From Kribbella jejuensis (GTDB lineage: Bacteria > Actinomycetota > Actinomycetes > Propionibacteriales > Kribbellaceae), in NCBI RefSeq assembly GCF_006715085.1, contig NZ_VFMM01000003.1, forward strand, positions 620,001 through 684,000: a DNA stretch of 64,000 bases, written 5' to 3'. Numbering within the stretch: position 1 is the stretch's first letter; every line of letters starts with the position of its first letter. The position numbers and the translations under genes were made by a program. The notes under the pieces were generated by a model that saw only the letters and a list, made by a program, of their open reading frames with translations, made no database searches and was not told where the DNA came from. This document shows, piece after piece, positions 24,192 to 32,977 of the stretch.

Positions 24192-25243
24192 CCGAAGCCG
24201 CGGACGCGGAACTGCATCACGCGGTACGGCCAGCCGTCGTTCGTGTTCCACTGGCTGACCGACAGGTGCAGATCCGACAGCGTCGACCCGGGGATGACGT
24301 AACCGCCGTACAGCTGAGCCACGTGGTTGTCGTCCTCGGAGCCCCACGCGCCGCCGTAGATGAGGGTCTGCCGGTACGCCGTGTAGAGGTTCGACGTCGG
24401 CGTGTCCATGATCATGCCGTCTATCCGGTAGTCGCCGGCGTCGAACCAGGTGAGTACCCATTTGCCGCCGAGCGGCCGGAGGCTCATCTCGCCGAAGCTG
24501 CCGTTGAGGATCGGCGTCGCCGGATTGCCCCAGGCCCAGACGCCGTCGCGGTAGCCCCACGGCTCGTAGGCGCCCGGATTCGCGATCTGCTCCTGGCGGA
24601 CGCGCTTCAGGATGATCGGCTTGTCCCGCTGGAAGCCGGTCGAGTAGACGTACACGTACCCGTCGTTCGCGAGACCCCAGGTGAGCAGCTGGAACATCCC
24701 GCCGTCGATGTTCGGGTCGAACTTCGCGCCGGTGTGGTACCAGCTCGCACCGGAGTCGTCGGAACGCCAGATCTCTGTCCAGACAACGTTTCCGAGGCCC
24801 TTGTTGACCATCGCGTGCAGGTACATCGAGCCGCCGATCGTGATCACGTCGGACGGCAGCACGGTCGAGAACGTCGGGTTGTCGTGCGGGTAGTCCCAGA
24901 GCTGCTGCGCCGCGGCGCCCCCGACGGCACCGGACCACTTCACGCCGGTGCTCAGGTCGGAGGTGGTGGACCACAACGCCACCGGCGAACGCCACCAGCC
25001 ACCGCCGACCCGCGCGTCCTCGAACGTGTCACCGAACATGAACAACAACCGCCCGTCCGGCGTACGCGCCGGTATCCCAAGATCGGTCGCCGCCATCCGA
25101 AACCGGTCGGTCAGTCCTGGCCCGGTCAGGTCGGCGACCTTGTTGGTCAGCACGGCCTGTGTGCTGCCAAATGCCCGGCCCGGTAGAGCCGGCAGCACAC
25201 CGGCACCGACCGCGGCCTTCAGGAACGTGGATCGCTTCATCAT
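24188..25243 (-). CDS. Secreted DUF4185-like beta-propeller protein
   Basis: This protein of 351 residues (starting MKRSTFLKAAVGAGVLP or one Met earlier) has a signal peptide whose KR...FLK pattern resembles a twin-arginine signal with Lys for the first Arg. The mature part shows repeated blades with FMFGDTFEDARVGGG, SDVITIGGSMYLHAM, TEIWRSDDSGASWYHTG and WVLTWFDAGDYRIDG, typical of DUF4185/glycosidase-like five-bladed propellers. It is probably an extracellular carbohydrate-active protein, possibly linked functionally to the polysaccharide locus. Catalytic residues cannot be assigned. Confidence 0.75.
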   Translation of the reverse strand: MMKRSTFLKAAVGAGVLPALPGRAFGSTQAVLTNKVADLTGPGLTDRFRMAATDLGIPARTPDGRLLFMFGDTFEDARVGGGWWRSPVALWSTTSDLSTGVKWSGAVGGAAAQQLWDYPHDNPTFSTVLPSDVITIGGSMYLHAMVNKGLGNVVWTEIWRSDDSGASWYHTGAKFDPNIDGGMFQLLTWGLANDGYVYVYSTGFQRDKPIILKRVRQEQIANPGAYEPWGYRDGVWAWGNPATPILNGSFGEMSLRPLGGKWVLTWFDAGDYRIDGMIMDTPTSNLYTAYRQTLIYGGAWGSEDDNHVAQLYGGYVIPGSTLSDLHLSVSQWNTNDGWPYRVMQFRVRGFG

Positions 25244-25380
25244 CGCGTGCTGACTCCCAACATCAACGGGGCGGACATGATGGGAAATCGATTTCTCCCT
25301 CACCATCCCCCACCACCACGCCGAAAGTCAACCCTCACCCCTCGCCCCTCGCCGCTCCGGGCGGGGTGCCCCGCGTTCGC

Positions 25381-25438
25381 CGAGTCGTGGAATTCGGTGG
25401 GCGACACGCCGCATCCGGCTACCGCGATCCACGACTCG
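25381..25438. repeat. 11-bp inverted repeat in a promoter-side gap
   Basis: CGAGTCGTGGA (25381-25391) and TCCACGACTCG (25428-25438) are perfect arms 36 bases apart. They lie between the sulfurtransferase stop (25450) and the DUF4185 start. This could be a terminator for the sulfurtransferase operon, whose end is 12 bases away. Confidence 0.5.
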
Positions 25439-25449
25439 CGGTTACGGGT

Positions 25450-26268
25450 CTACGTTCCGGTGGCGACCGGGCGGGTCGGGTCGGTCACCCATTCGGACCA
25501 GCTGCCGACGTACACCGCCGACCGGATCCCCGCCGACTCCAGCGCCAGCGCCTCGTGCGCAGCAGTCACGCCGGAGCCGCAGTACACGGCAACCTCGGTG
25601 TCGTCGGTGACGCCTAGCGCGGTGAATCGCTCGCGGAGCTCGGCGGGGGTGCGGAAGTGCCCGCTCTCGGTGACGTTCGCGCCGGTGGGCGCGTTCACAG
25701 CACCCGGGATGTGGCCGGCCACCGGATCCATCGGCTCCACCTCCCCCGCAAACCGCTCCGGAGCCCGCGCATCCAACAAAATCCCCTTGGCAGCCACCGC
25801 AGCAGCCCCATCCGCATCCAACACCGGAATATGCCCAGGCGTCGCGGTGACGGTCCCAGAACCATCCGCCGGTACATCGGTTGTCAGTTTTTCGCCGGCG
25901 GACTGCCAGGCGGCTAGGCCGCCGTCTAGGACTCGGACGTTGGTGAGGCCGAAGTAGCGGAAGGTCCACCAGGCTCGGGCGGCGGACATGGAGTTGTTGG
26001 CGTCGTAGACGACGACCGGGGTGTCGGGCGACGTGATGCCGAGGCGGTGGAAGGTCGCGGTGACGGTGGTTGCGTCGGGCAACGGGTGGCGACCCGGGCC
26101 GGGTGGGCCGGCGAGCTCGGTGTCGAGGTCGACGAAGTACGCGCCGGGGATGTGACCGGCGTCGTACGCCGCCTTGCCGGGTGGGCCCGCCAGGTTCCAC
26201 GTGACGTCGGCGAGTACCACACCGGTACCCAGCGCACGCAGTTCATCGACGGTGATCAACGGGCTCAT
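25450..26268 (-). CDS. Thiosulfate/3-mercaptopyruvate sulfurtransferase
   Basis: This 272-residue protein has tandem rhodanese domains. The inactive N-terminal domain (about 1-130) contains DAGHIPGAYFVDLDTELAGP and VVVYDANNSMSAARAWWTFR. The C-terminal domain has the active loop C230-GSGVTA. Such enzymes move sulfane sulfur from thiosulfate or 3-mercaptopyruvate to cyanide or thiol acceptors. Its ATG overlaps the stop of a 27-codon ORF (ATGA), which in turn overlaps the thymidine kinase stop, so three coupled frames form the operon. Confidence 0.92.
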   Translation of the reverse strand: MSPLITVDELRALGTGVVLADVTWNLAGPPGKAAYDAGHIPGAYFVDLDTELAGPPGPGRHPLPDATTVTATFHRLGITSPDTPVVVYDANNSMSAARAWWTFRYFGLTNVRVLDGGLAAWQSAGEKLTTDVPADGSGTVTATPGHIPVLDADGAAAVAAKGILLDARAPERFAGEVEPMDPVAGHIPGAVNAPTGANVTESGHFRTPAELRERFTALGVTDDTEVAVYCGSGVTAAHEALALESAGIRSAVYVGSWSEWVTDPTRPVATGT

Positions 26269-26348
26269 CCACGTCCTCGCTTCGCTCCGGGCGCGGATGA
26301 GACACGGTCCGCGCTGTGTTGTTCGATGAACTCGCTGCGCTCGTTCAT
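26265..26348 (-). CDS. 27-codon ORF coupling tdk to the sulfurtransferase
   Basis: The frame starts MNERSEFIEQHSADRV and ends GAKRGRG. Its ATG (26348) overlaps the tdk stop as ATGA, and its TGA (26265) overlaps the sulfurtransferase ATG as ATGA. GGAGGAG lies 7 bases before its start, inside the tdk end. It fills the intergenic gap exactly, so it either encodes a small protein or serves to carry ribosomes across to the sulfurtransferase. N-termini and short ORFs rich in the ERSE pattern, generated by GAGCGCAGCGAG-like DNA, are widespread in actinobacteria. A mobile repeat origin is therefore possible. Confidence 0.5.
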   Translation of the reverse strand: MNERSEFIEQHSADRVSSAPGAKRGRG

Positions 26349-26998
26349 GAAGCGGCTCCTCCGAACGGCAGGACCTCGGGTGACAGGGTGGCGCGGGCGC
26401 GGGCCTGGGTGAGGCGGCGACGATGGTGCCGGCGGCAGAGGACCTCGTACGCCGGCTCGTGGTCGCGCGTCTCCATGTCGCCCACCACCAGCTGCTCGCC
26501 CTCGGTCACCATCTCCCCGCCGATCGTACGGGCGTTGTGGGTCGCACGTTCACCGCACCAGCACAACGCCTCGACCTGCAGCAGTTCCATCCGGTCGGCG
26601 AGCTCCACCAACCGCGCCGAACCCGGGAACAACGTGGCCCGGAAGTCCGTCAGGATCCCGAAGCAGAACACGTCGATCTGCAACTCGTCGACCAGCCTCG
26701 CGAGCTGCTCGATCTGCAGCGGGCTGTAGAACTGCGCCTCGTCGCAGACCACGTAGTCGACCCGCCCGCCGTGCGTGAGCTCGCCGACCACGTAGTCCCA
26801 GAAGTCGAACTCCTCACGCACCTCGACCGCTTCCGCGGACAGCCCGAGCCGGGACGACAGCACGGAGTCGCCGGCCCGGTCGCGGCTGGTGAAGATCCGC
26901 CCCACCCGGCCGCGGGCCCTGTGGTTGTGATCCATCTGCAGCGCGAGGGTCGACTTGCCGCAGTCCATCGTGCCGGTGAAGTACAGGAGCTCAGCCAC
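26345..26998 (-). CDS. tdk: Thymidine kinase
   Basis: This 217-residue type II thymidine kinase has the P-loop GTMDCGKST (9-17), the Walker-B/base region VVCDEAQFYSP (catalytic Glu around 84) and the lasso with zinc ligands (CWCGERATHNARTIGGE and a late CRRHHRRR). It phosphorylates thymidine for salvage. It heads an operon with the 27-codon ORF and the sulfurtransferase and diverges from the secreted protease gene. Confidence 0.95.
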   Translation of the reverse strand: MAELLYFTGTMDCGKSTLALQMDHNHRARGRVGRIFTSRDRAGDSVLSSRLGLSAEAVEVREEFDFWDYVVGELTHGGRVDYVVCDEAQFYSPLQIEQLARLVDELQIDVFCFGILTDFRATLFPGSARLVELADRMELLQVEALCWCGERATHNARTIGGEMVTEGEQLVVGDMETRDHEPAYEVLCRRHHRRRLTQARARATLSPEVLPFGGAAS

Positions 26999-27095
26999 GG
27001 GCGATCATCCTGCCAAGTCAACGGCTCGTCGCGCACTCCGGGGTGTGTCGGAGGGGTGGGTTGGTTCCGGAGGCCCGATTCAGTTTGAATGGATC

Positions 27096-28739
27096 GTGCG
27101 CAAACCCCTGCTCCTCGCCCTCGCGGTCTGCCTGCTGGCCGTCTCCGCCACCCTTCCCGTGGCGGCCGTGCCGGAGCGGATCGAGGCCGGGTTGCGGGCG
27201 TACTTCGTGATCACCGATCCGGGCCAGACCGGCAAGGTCACCGGTGCCGTCACGCAGAACGGCGGCACGGTGTACGCGACGTACGACGCGATCGGGGTGA
27301 TCGTCGCGCACTCGACGGCGACCGACTTCGCGGACAAGATGCGCGGCGTCGACGGCGTACGGAAAGCGGGAGCGACGCGGACGTCGGACCTCCCGGCGGA
27401 CGCGGCCAACCCGGGCATCCCGGCCGCCGTACCGGAGGTGGCGACCGCCCAGCCCGAGGGTGATCGCCCGGACATGACGCAGATCGGGGCCGACCGCGCC
27501 TGGGTGAAGAACGTGGGCTCGAAGAACATCACCGTCGGCGTCCTCGACACCGGCGTCGACGACCAGCACCCGGATCTGAAGGCGAACTTCGACGCGACCA
27601 GGTCGACGTCCTGCGCGTACGGCAAGGTCGACCCGCGCCCCGGTGCGTGGCGGCCGGTCGGCGAACACGGTACACACGTCGCCGGCACCATCGCCGCCGC
27701 GAAGAACGGCGTCGGCATGATCGGCGTCGCGCCCGGCGTAAAGGTCGCCTCGATCCGGATCGCGGAGCCGGGCAGCCAGCTGTTCTTTCCGGAGAACACG
27801 GTCTGCGCGTTCATGTACGCCGCCGACAAGGGTGTCTCGGTGACCAACAACAGCTACTACGTCGATCCGTGGCTGTTCAACTGCCCGAGCGACAAGGACC
27901 AGGACGCGATCGCGGAGGCGGTACGGCGTGCCGTCGCGTACTCGGACTCCAAGGGCGTCGTGAACGTGGCCGCCGCCGGCAACGAGGACTACGACCTCGC
28001 GAACAAGACCGACGACAACACCAGCCCCGACGACTCGACCGTGGCCGACCGTCCAATCACCAACGACTGCATCAGCCTGCCGACCGAGCTGCCGAACGTG
28101 GTCGTCGTGGGCTCGGTCGACCCGACCAGCCTGAAGTCCCCGTTCTCCAACTACGGCGAGAACAAGATCAACCTTGCCGCGCCCGGCCAGGCCGTCTATT
28201 CGACGGTCCCGGGCGGTGGCTACAAGCTGCTCGACGGTACGTCGATGGCGTCGCCGCACGTCGCCGGTGTCGCCGCGCTGATCCGAAGCGTCGACCCGAA
28301 GCTGACGCCGGCCCAGGTCCGCGCCAAGCTCGCGCAGCAGGCCAACGACCTGGCCTGCCCGGCGTCCGGCGCGGGTGAGTGCACCGGGTCCGCCGGCAAC
28401 AACTCGTTCTACGGCGAAGGTCTGGTGGACGCGGCCGAGGCTGTCGGTGCCGCGGCCGCTCAACCGCAGGGCGCGATCTCGGTCACCCAGCCGTCCGACC
28501 AGATCGGTGTCGGCGGTATCCCGGCGATCCCGCTGCTGATGAAAGGTACGGGCGGCACCGGCGACATCAGCTATACCGCGGTCGGCCTGCCGCCGGGGCT
28601 GTCGATCGAGAAGACCCGCGGCTGGATCACCGGCGTACTGACACCCGGCGCCGGCCGCTACAAGGTGACCGTCACCGCCCGCGACGGCGAGGCGAAGACT
28701 GCGACCACCACGTTCTGGTGGAACGTCTGGAGCTTCTAG
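27096..28739 (+). CDS. Secreted subtilisin-like (S8) serine protease
   Basis: This 547-residue protein has a signal peptide (RKPLLLALAVCLLAVSATLP) and an inhibitor-like propeptide (about 28-125). The S8 catalytic domain has Asp in VGVLDTGVDDQHPDL, His in GEHGTHVAGTIAA, the oxyanion Asn in AAAGNED and Ser in DGTSMASPHVAGVAALI. After about residue 465 comes a putative Ig-like domain (PPGLSIEKTRGWITGVLTPG). The GTG at 27096 is the only start that keeps the signal peptide intact. No SD is near it, and TTGAAT 11 bases upstream could be a -10, so the mRNA may be leaderless. The 3' end overlaps the convergent phosphodiesterase gene by 4 bases. Confidence 0.92.
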   Translation: MRKPLLLALAVCLLAVSATLPVAAVPERIEAGLRAYFVITDPGQTGKVTGAVTQNGGTVYATYDAIGVIVAHSTATDFADKMRGVDGVRKAGATRTSDLPADAANPGIPAAVPEVATAQPEGDRPDMTQIGADRAWVKNVGSKNITVGVLDTGVDDQHPDLKANFDATRSTSCAYGKVDPRPGAWRPVGEHGTHVAGTIAAAKNGVGMIGVAPGVKVASIRIAEPGSQLFFPENTVCAFMYAADKGVSVTNNSYYVDPWLFNCPSDKDQDAIAEAVRRAVAYSDSKGVVNVAAAGNEDYDLANKTDDNTSPDDSTVADRPITNDCISLPTELPNVVVVGSVDPTSLKSPFSNYGENKINLAAPGQAVYSTVPGGGYKLLDGTSMASPHVAGVAALIRSVDPKLTPAQVRAKLAQQANDLACPASGAGECTGSAGNNSFYGEGLVDAAEAVGAAAAQPQGAISVTQPSDQIGVGGIPAIPLLMKGTGGTGDISYTAVGLPPGLSIEKTRGWITGVLTPGAGRYKVTVTARDGEAKTATTTFWWNVWSF

Positions 28740-29857
28740 TAGCCGGCGTCGACGAGCAGCGGGATCTCCATCTCGTCGGCGGTCAGCGAGCCGTGCAGGC
28801 CGATGAGCCCGGCTTCTTGCGGATGCCGACGGCTTGCCACCAACGCGATCGGGCCGAGCGCCGCGACGATGACGTCACCGAGCCGAGGCGAGACCCGGTC
28901 CTCGACGGTGGCGCCGAACCACCCGCGGTCGATCGCCTCGGCGCGTGACAAAACCAGCGCCTTGTCGCCCACGCGATGCCGGTACGCAGCCAGTACGTCG
29001 GCCTCCGCGCCGGGCACGCAGTACAGATGACGGAACCGGGACTCGCCGCCGATCAGGCTGACGCCGTCGGTCAGCGCCGGCTCGGCGTCGATGTCGACGC
29101 GGTGTTCGGGTGCGACGTCGATCATGCCGTGGTCGGCGACGACGAGCAGTACGGCGTCGCGCGGCAGCGCTGATCGCACCTGCTGGGCGAAGGTGTCGGC
29201 CGCGGTGAGTTCCTTCTGCCACTGCCACGAGTCGCAGCCCTGCTGGTGGCCGATGTAGTCGAGCTGCGAGTCGTACACGTACACCAGCGACGACCGACCT
29301 TCACGGCTCGCGAACCGCGTCGCGTCCAGCCGATCCTCAACGGTATCGGCGCCTCGGTGTGCGGTCCCCCGGAACGCGGCAGCGGTCAATCCAGATTTCT
29401 CGAAGCGCCCCTTGCTCACATTGCGGGTCGCGACGCCGGCGGCCGCGATCCGGTCGAACACTGTCCCGTGCGGCTGCCAGCGCCGCGGATCGACCGGCGC
29501 ATCCCACTGCAGCGCGTTCAGCAATGCGCCGCTCTCCGGGACGATCGACGTGTACCCGACGATCCCGTGCGCGCCGGGCGGGAGGCCGGTCCCGAGGCTG
29601 GTCAAACTGACCGCGGTCGTGGAGGGCACGCCCGCGGTCAACGACCGTCCGGCCAACGACGACAGGTACGGCGCGGCGTCGGCGTACCGCTGGAGGAGGT
29701 TCCAGCCGAGGCCGTCGAAGAGCAGCACCGCGTACCGCGAGGCGGCGGGCAGGCCGAGGACGTTGGACTCCCCCGGCACCGCCAGCGCACCGGCAACCGA
29801 GGGCAGTACGTCGGCGAGTGCGCCACCGCCGTACTGCGGGGCAACCGGCTCGATCAC
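28736..29857 (-). CDS. Alkaline-phosphatase-superfamily phosphodiesterase
   Basis: This 373-residue protein of the type I phosphodiesterase/nucleotide pyrophosphatase family has VLLFDGLGWNLLQRY with the first metal Asp, nucleophile Thr in GVPSTTAVSLTSLGTG, YDSQLDYIGHQQG and VVADHGMIDVAPEH with the paired Asp-His ligands. It is predicted cytoplasmic because no signal peptide is present. It starts 4 bases after the DUF5998 stop, so the two form a conserved-looking actinobacterial operon. Substrate unknown. Confidence 0.9.
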   Translation of the reverse strand: MIEPVAPQYGGGALADVLPSVAGALAVPGESNVLGLPAASRYAVLLFDGLGWNLLQRYADAAPYLSSLAGRSLTAGVPSTTAVSLTSLGTGLPPGAHGIVGYTSIVPESGALLNALQWDAPVDPRRWQPHGTVFDRIAAAGVATRNVSKGRFEKSGLTAAAFRGTAHRGADTVEDRLDATRFASREGRSSLVYVYDSQLDYIGHQQGCDSWQWQKELTAADTFAQQVRSALPRDAVLLVVADHGMIDVAPEHRVDIDAEPALTDGVSLIGGESRFRHLYCVPGAEADVLAAYRHRVGDKALVLSRAEAIDRGWFGATVEDRVSPRLGDVIVAALGPIALVASRRHPQEAGLIGLHGSLTADEMEIPLLVDAGY

Positions 29858-29861
29858 GGCG

Positions 29862-30473
29862 CTACCGAGTGGTCGCGAACGACAGGGCCTTGGCGAACTC
29901 GAGCACCTGCTGGATCCCGGCCGGTCCGTCCGCCGCGGCGCTGATCCGCAGCGAGATGTCGTCGGCGGCGACCGAACCGGTGTAGCCGTGGTCGGCCTCG
30001 CAGTTCGGGTCGGCGCAGACGGCCGGCTCCAGGTCGATCCGGTTCACCATCCCCCAGCCGATCGTCAGCACCACCTCACCGCTGCCGGCCACCGCCGGGT
30101 CGGCTTTGCCCGAGGCATAGCCGGCCGGATTCGGCACGACCCGGTTGACCACGACCGCGTTCACCCGGTGCAGCGGGATCGCCTCGGTCGAGGTGGACGC
30201 GTAGGGCGCGCGGATCAGCTCGTCGGCGGCGTGTTCGTCGGTGTGACCGACGATCAGCCGGGTCGGGGTGAGCGCCAGGATCGTGATGTGCCGCCGGACC
30301 TCGTCCCGGTCGAACGTCGGCTCGTGCTGCAGCATGTAGGCCCGGATCGGCTCGCCGGCGATCGCCACCTCGAGCGAATCGGTCACCACGTCGGGGTAGT
30401 AGCCGCACCGATCGATCGCGGCGCGCAGGTCCGCCGACGCGTCCGCGAGCTCCGGTGTATTCAGGTCACGCAT
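29862..30473 (-). CDS. DUF5998 family protein
   Basis: This 203-residue actinobacterial protein starts MRDLNTPELADASADLRAAI, contains LALTPTRLIVGHTDEH and IGWGMVNRIDLEPAVCADPN, then CEADHGYTG with two cysteines. It ends with an amphipathic helix. The family has no established function but habitually sits beside the phosphodiesterase that follows here. The ATG at 30473 is preferred to an upstream start at 30524 because AAGGATGTGGG lies just before it and the upstream extension looks non-conserved. Confidence 0.82.
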   Translation of the reverse strand: MRDLNTPELADASADLRAAIDRCGYYPDVVTDSLEVAIAGEPIRAYMLQHEPTFDRDEVRRHITILALTPTRLIVGHTDEHAADELIRAPYASTSTEAIPLHRVNAVVVNRVVPNPAGYASGKADPAVAGSGEVVLTIGWGMVNRIDLEPAVCADPNCEADHGYTGSVAADDISLRISAAADGPAGIQQVLEFAKALSFATTR

Positions 30474-30530
30474 GCCCACATCCTTGCACGATCGGCGCCC
30501 CGAGCGTTCCACCCTTGTGGACAACCCTGA

Positions 30531-32177
30531 TCAGTTGGCACTTGCCTTCCGTAACACCGGCGCGCCCGCGGCGCCCGCCACCGCGACCAGCACCAGTCCC
30601 ACGATCACCTGCCCGAGCAGCAGAATCAGCCCGGAACTGCCCTGCGTGATCACCTTCCCGCCGCTCAACGCCAGCCCGCACAGGGCACCGAACCCGACCA
30701 CCGGCAGCCCCACACCGAGGACCGGTACGACGGCAGCGAGCCGAGCGGCGCGCTCGATCACCTGCAGCGGTACGCCGGAACGCCGCAGCGCGCGAGCAGG
30801 AGCCGCCTGGTCGAGCGCCGTACCGACCGCACCGGCGGCTGTCGACGCAGCGACGGTCAGGAACACCAGGGAAAGCAGCAGTGCGACGCCGATGCGCATG
30901 TCCTGGAAGCTGGAGTTCGCGTCATCGGACGGCATGAACACCGAGATGAACCCGGTGACGAACCCGGACAACACCAGCGCGGCGACCGGTCGGAAGGCTC
31001 CCTTCGGGTCGTCCACGAGCCGTCGCCCGGCGAGCAACGTCACGGCACGGTTCGCGTTGCCGGCCATGATCTTGCCGATCACCTGCACGGCGAACGGCCC
31101 GATGACCCGGACGGCCAGGGCCGCGAAGCCGACCCCGATCAGCACCGGTACGAATGCTCCGCGCAGACCGTAGTACCCCAGAATCGCCGGACCGATGACC
31201 AGAAGTCCCAGCCGGACCGCGTTCACGCCCTTGCGGGTCTGACCGCGTACGACACCCAGCGGGGTGATGCTGACGCGTCCGAGGCCGATGAGCGCGCTGA
31301 TCACGGACAGGATCGGTACGGCGACCAGTACGACGAGGACTGTCCACCACTGGACGGTGATGTCGCTGATGTACCAACGGCCACCACCCAGCGGGATCTG
31401 TGCGATCAGTGGGCTCAGAACGGTGTAGCCGACCAATCCGGCGACTGCACCGGCCAAACCGAGCACGGCCTGTTCCACAGCGCTCAGCCAAAGGACCTGG
31501 GTACGTGTGGCACCTGCCAGGCGCAGTGCGGCCAACCTGTGCTCACGGCGCTTGGCTGCGACGCCGGCTGCCTGCCCGACCAGGCTGAGGATCGGGAACA
31601 ACACCAGCGTGATGCCAAAGGCCACAGCGATCAGCAGGCCGAGCATGCGGCTGTCCCACACCTTGTCGTGCCAGCTGCTCACGTACTGCGGGTGCTGGTC
31701 GGCAGAGATCGTCTGGACACCACGAATGACGATGTACTCCTCCGGCGACGACAGGCCCTTGCGGCTGATCAGCCCGGTCGGCTTGTCCGTACCGAACTGC
31801 TTGCCGAGGCTGGACCAGTGCTTCGCGACCTCAGGTGAGACAAACACTTCACCCGGCTTCGGGGCATGATCGAGACCAGGCGGGGCCGGCTCACTCGGCT
31901 TCAGGACTGCCAGGTCGAGAACGCTCAGGCGGTGACCGTCGACGCTCTGGTCGTCGTTCAGGCTCAGCATGCCGACCGCGGTCGCCGGGCCGGCCTTGTC
32001 CGCGCTCCGCCAGCCGATCCGGTCGGACCGGTGGGTCAAGCCGAGCGACCCCGCGATCAAGAACGTCACCAGTAACGCCACGACCGCTGTCGCGCCGAAC
32101 GCGGCCAGGTTCGCGGGCCGTCCGCCCGGCCCGGGCCGCCGGACGAACCGCAGACCGAGCTCGGTCATCGGGCTCAT
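30531..32177 (-). CDS. FtsX-like ABC transporter permease
   Basis: This 548-residue membrane protein has two FtsX-type units. A first helix (ATAVVALLVTFLIAGSLGL) is followed by an extracytoplasmic segment, then three helices with the coupling region AAKRREHRLAALRLAGATRTQ (about 205-225), a middle domain and a second set ending LVLVAVAGAAGAPVLRKASA. It overlaps the ATPase gene by ATGA, so both are made together as a MacB/LolCDE-like exporter or mechanotransmission complex. No regulator adjoins it. Confidence 0.88.
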   Translation of the reverse strand: MSPMTELGLRFVRRPGPGGRPANLAAFGATAVVALLVTFLIAGSLGLTHRSDRIGWRSADKAGPATAVGMLSLNDDQSVDGHRLSVLDLAVLKPSEPAPPGLDHAPKPGEVFVSPEVAKHWSSLGKQFGTDKPTGLISRKGLSSPEEYIVIRGVQTISADQHPQYVSSWHDKVWDSRMLGLLIAVAFGITLVLFPILSLVGQAAGVAAKRREHRLAALRLAGATRTQVLWLSAVEQAVLGLAGAVAGLVGYTVLSPLIAQIPLGGGRWYISDITVQWWTVLVVLVAVPILSVISALIGLGRVSITPLGVVRGQTRKGVNAVRLGLLVIGPAILGYYGLRGAFVPVLIGVGFAALAVRVIGPFAVQVIGKIMAGNANRAVTLLAGRRLVDDPKGAFRPVAALVLSGFVTGFISVFMPSDDANSSFQDMRIGVALLLSLVFLTVAASTAAGAVGTALDQAAPARALRRSGVPLQVIERAARLAAVVPVLGVGLPVVGFGALCGLALSGGKVITQGSSGLILLLGQVIVGLVLVAVAGAAGAPVLRKASAN

Positions 32178-32881
32178 CGCACGACTCCAACGGACTCACT
32201 CACGCGGCCGTCGACGATGTTCAGCGTCCGGTGGCAGCGGGCCGCCACTGCGTTGTCGTGGGTGACCACTACTACTGCGGCGCCGCGGTAGGTGGCGGCG
32301 CCGACCAGCAGGTCAATGACCTGTGAGCCCGTGGCAGCATCCAGGGCTCCGGTTGGCTCGTCTGCGAACACCACCTGCGGTTCGCCGACCAGTGCGCGAG
32401 CAATGGCGACCCGCTGGGCCTGACCACCCGAGAGCTCACCGGGGCGGCGGCCTACCTCAGCAGCAAGCCCTACCTGCGCCAGCATGTGCCGGGCGCGTCC
32501 GATGGCCTCGCGACGGCTGAGGCCGTCGACCATCAGCGGGAGCGCCACGTTCTCGTCCGCGGGCAGCTCTGCGAGCAACTGGTTGTCCTGGAACACGAAG
32601 CCGAGCCGGCGGCGACGGAGTACTGTCCGGGCCGCGTCGTTGAGTTGGTCCACGCGTTCACCGCCGAGCCAGACCTCTCCCTGGTCCGGGGTGAGGATGC
32701 CTGCGAGGACGTGCAGCAGGGTGGTCTTGCCGTTGCCGCTGGGACCCATGACGGCGAGGGCTTCGCCGGAGCGGACGGCAACGTCGACGCCGGCGAGGCC
32801 CACCACGCTGCCGTAGTACTTGACCAACCCGAGACCGCTCAGCACGACCTGGGGCACAACTTGGGGACTCTGGAGGTTCAT
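32174..32881 (-). CDS. ABC transporter ATP-binding protein
   Basis: This 235-residue ATPase of the LolD/MacB group has Walker A GPSGNGKTT, Q-loop FVFQDNQLLAELPADENVAL, signature LSGGQAQRVAIARAL, Walker B VVFADEPTGALD and the H-loop VVVTHD. The usual Ser in Walker A (GPSGSGKS) is Asn-Gly-Lys-Thr here, still a valid P-loop. It partners the FtsX-like permease that overlaps its 3' end. Confidence 0.93.
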   Translation of the reverse strand: MNLQSPQVVPQVVLSGLGLVKYYGSVVGLAGVDVAVRSGEALAVMGPSGNGKTTLLHVLAGILTPDQGEVWLGGERVDQLNDAARTVLRRRRLGFVFQDNQLLAELPADENVALPLMVDGLSRREAIGRARHMLAQVGLAAEVGRRPGELSGGQAQRVAIARALVGEPQVVFADEPTGALDAATGSQVIDLLVGAATYRGAAVVVVTHDNAVAARCHRTLNIVDGRVSESVGVVR

Positions 32882-32977
32882 ACCGCAGAGCCTTCCGCGA
32901 ACCCGTCCCGCGATCGTCGGACCACGGGCCGGTCTTGGCGTCGCCTTCGGCTGCCTTTCGGCGTACCGGCGTACGAC

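Noticed and set aside
30474-30524. Upstream start for the DUF5998 protein
   Set aside because: The added 17 residues (MSTRVERSGRRSCKDVG) look unlike a domain start, and the ATG at 30473 has its own SD-like AAGGATGTGGG.
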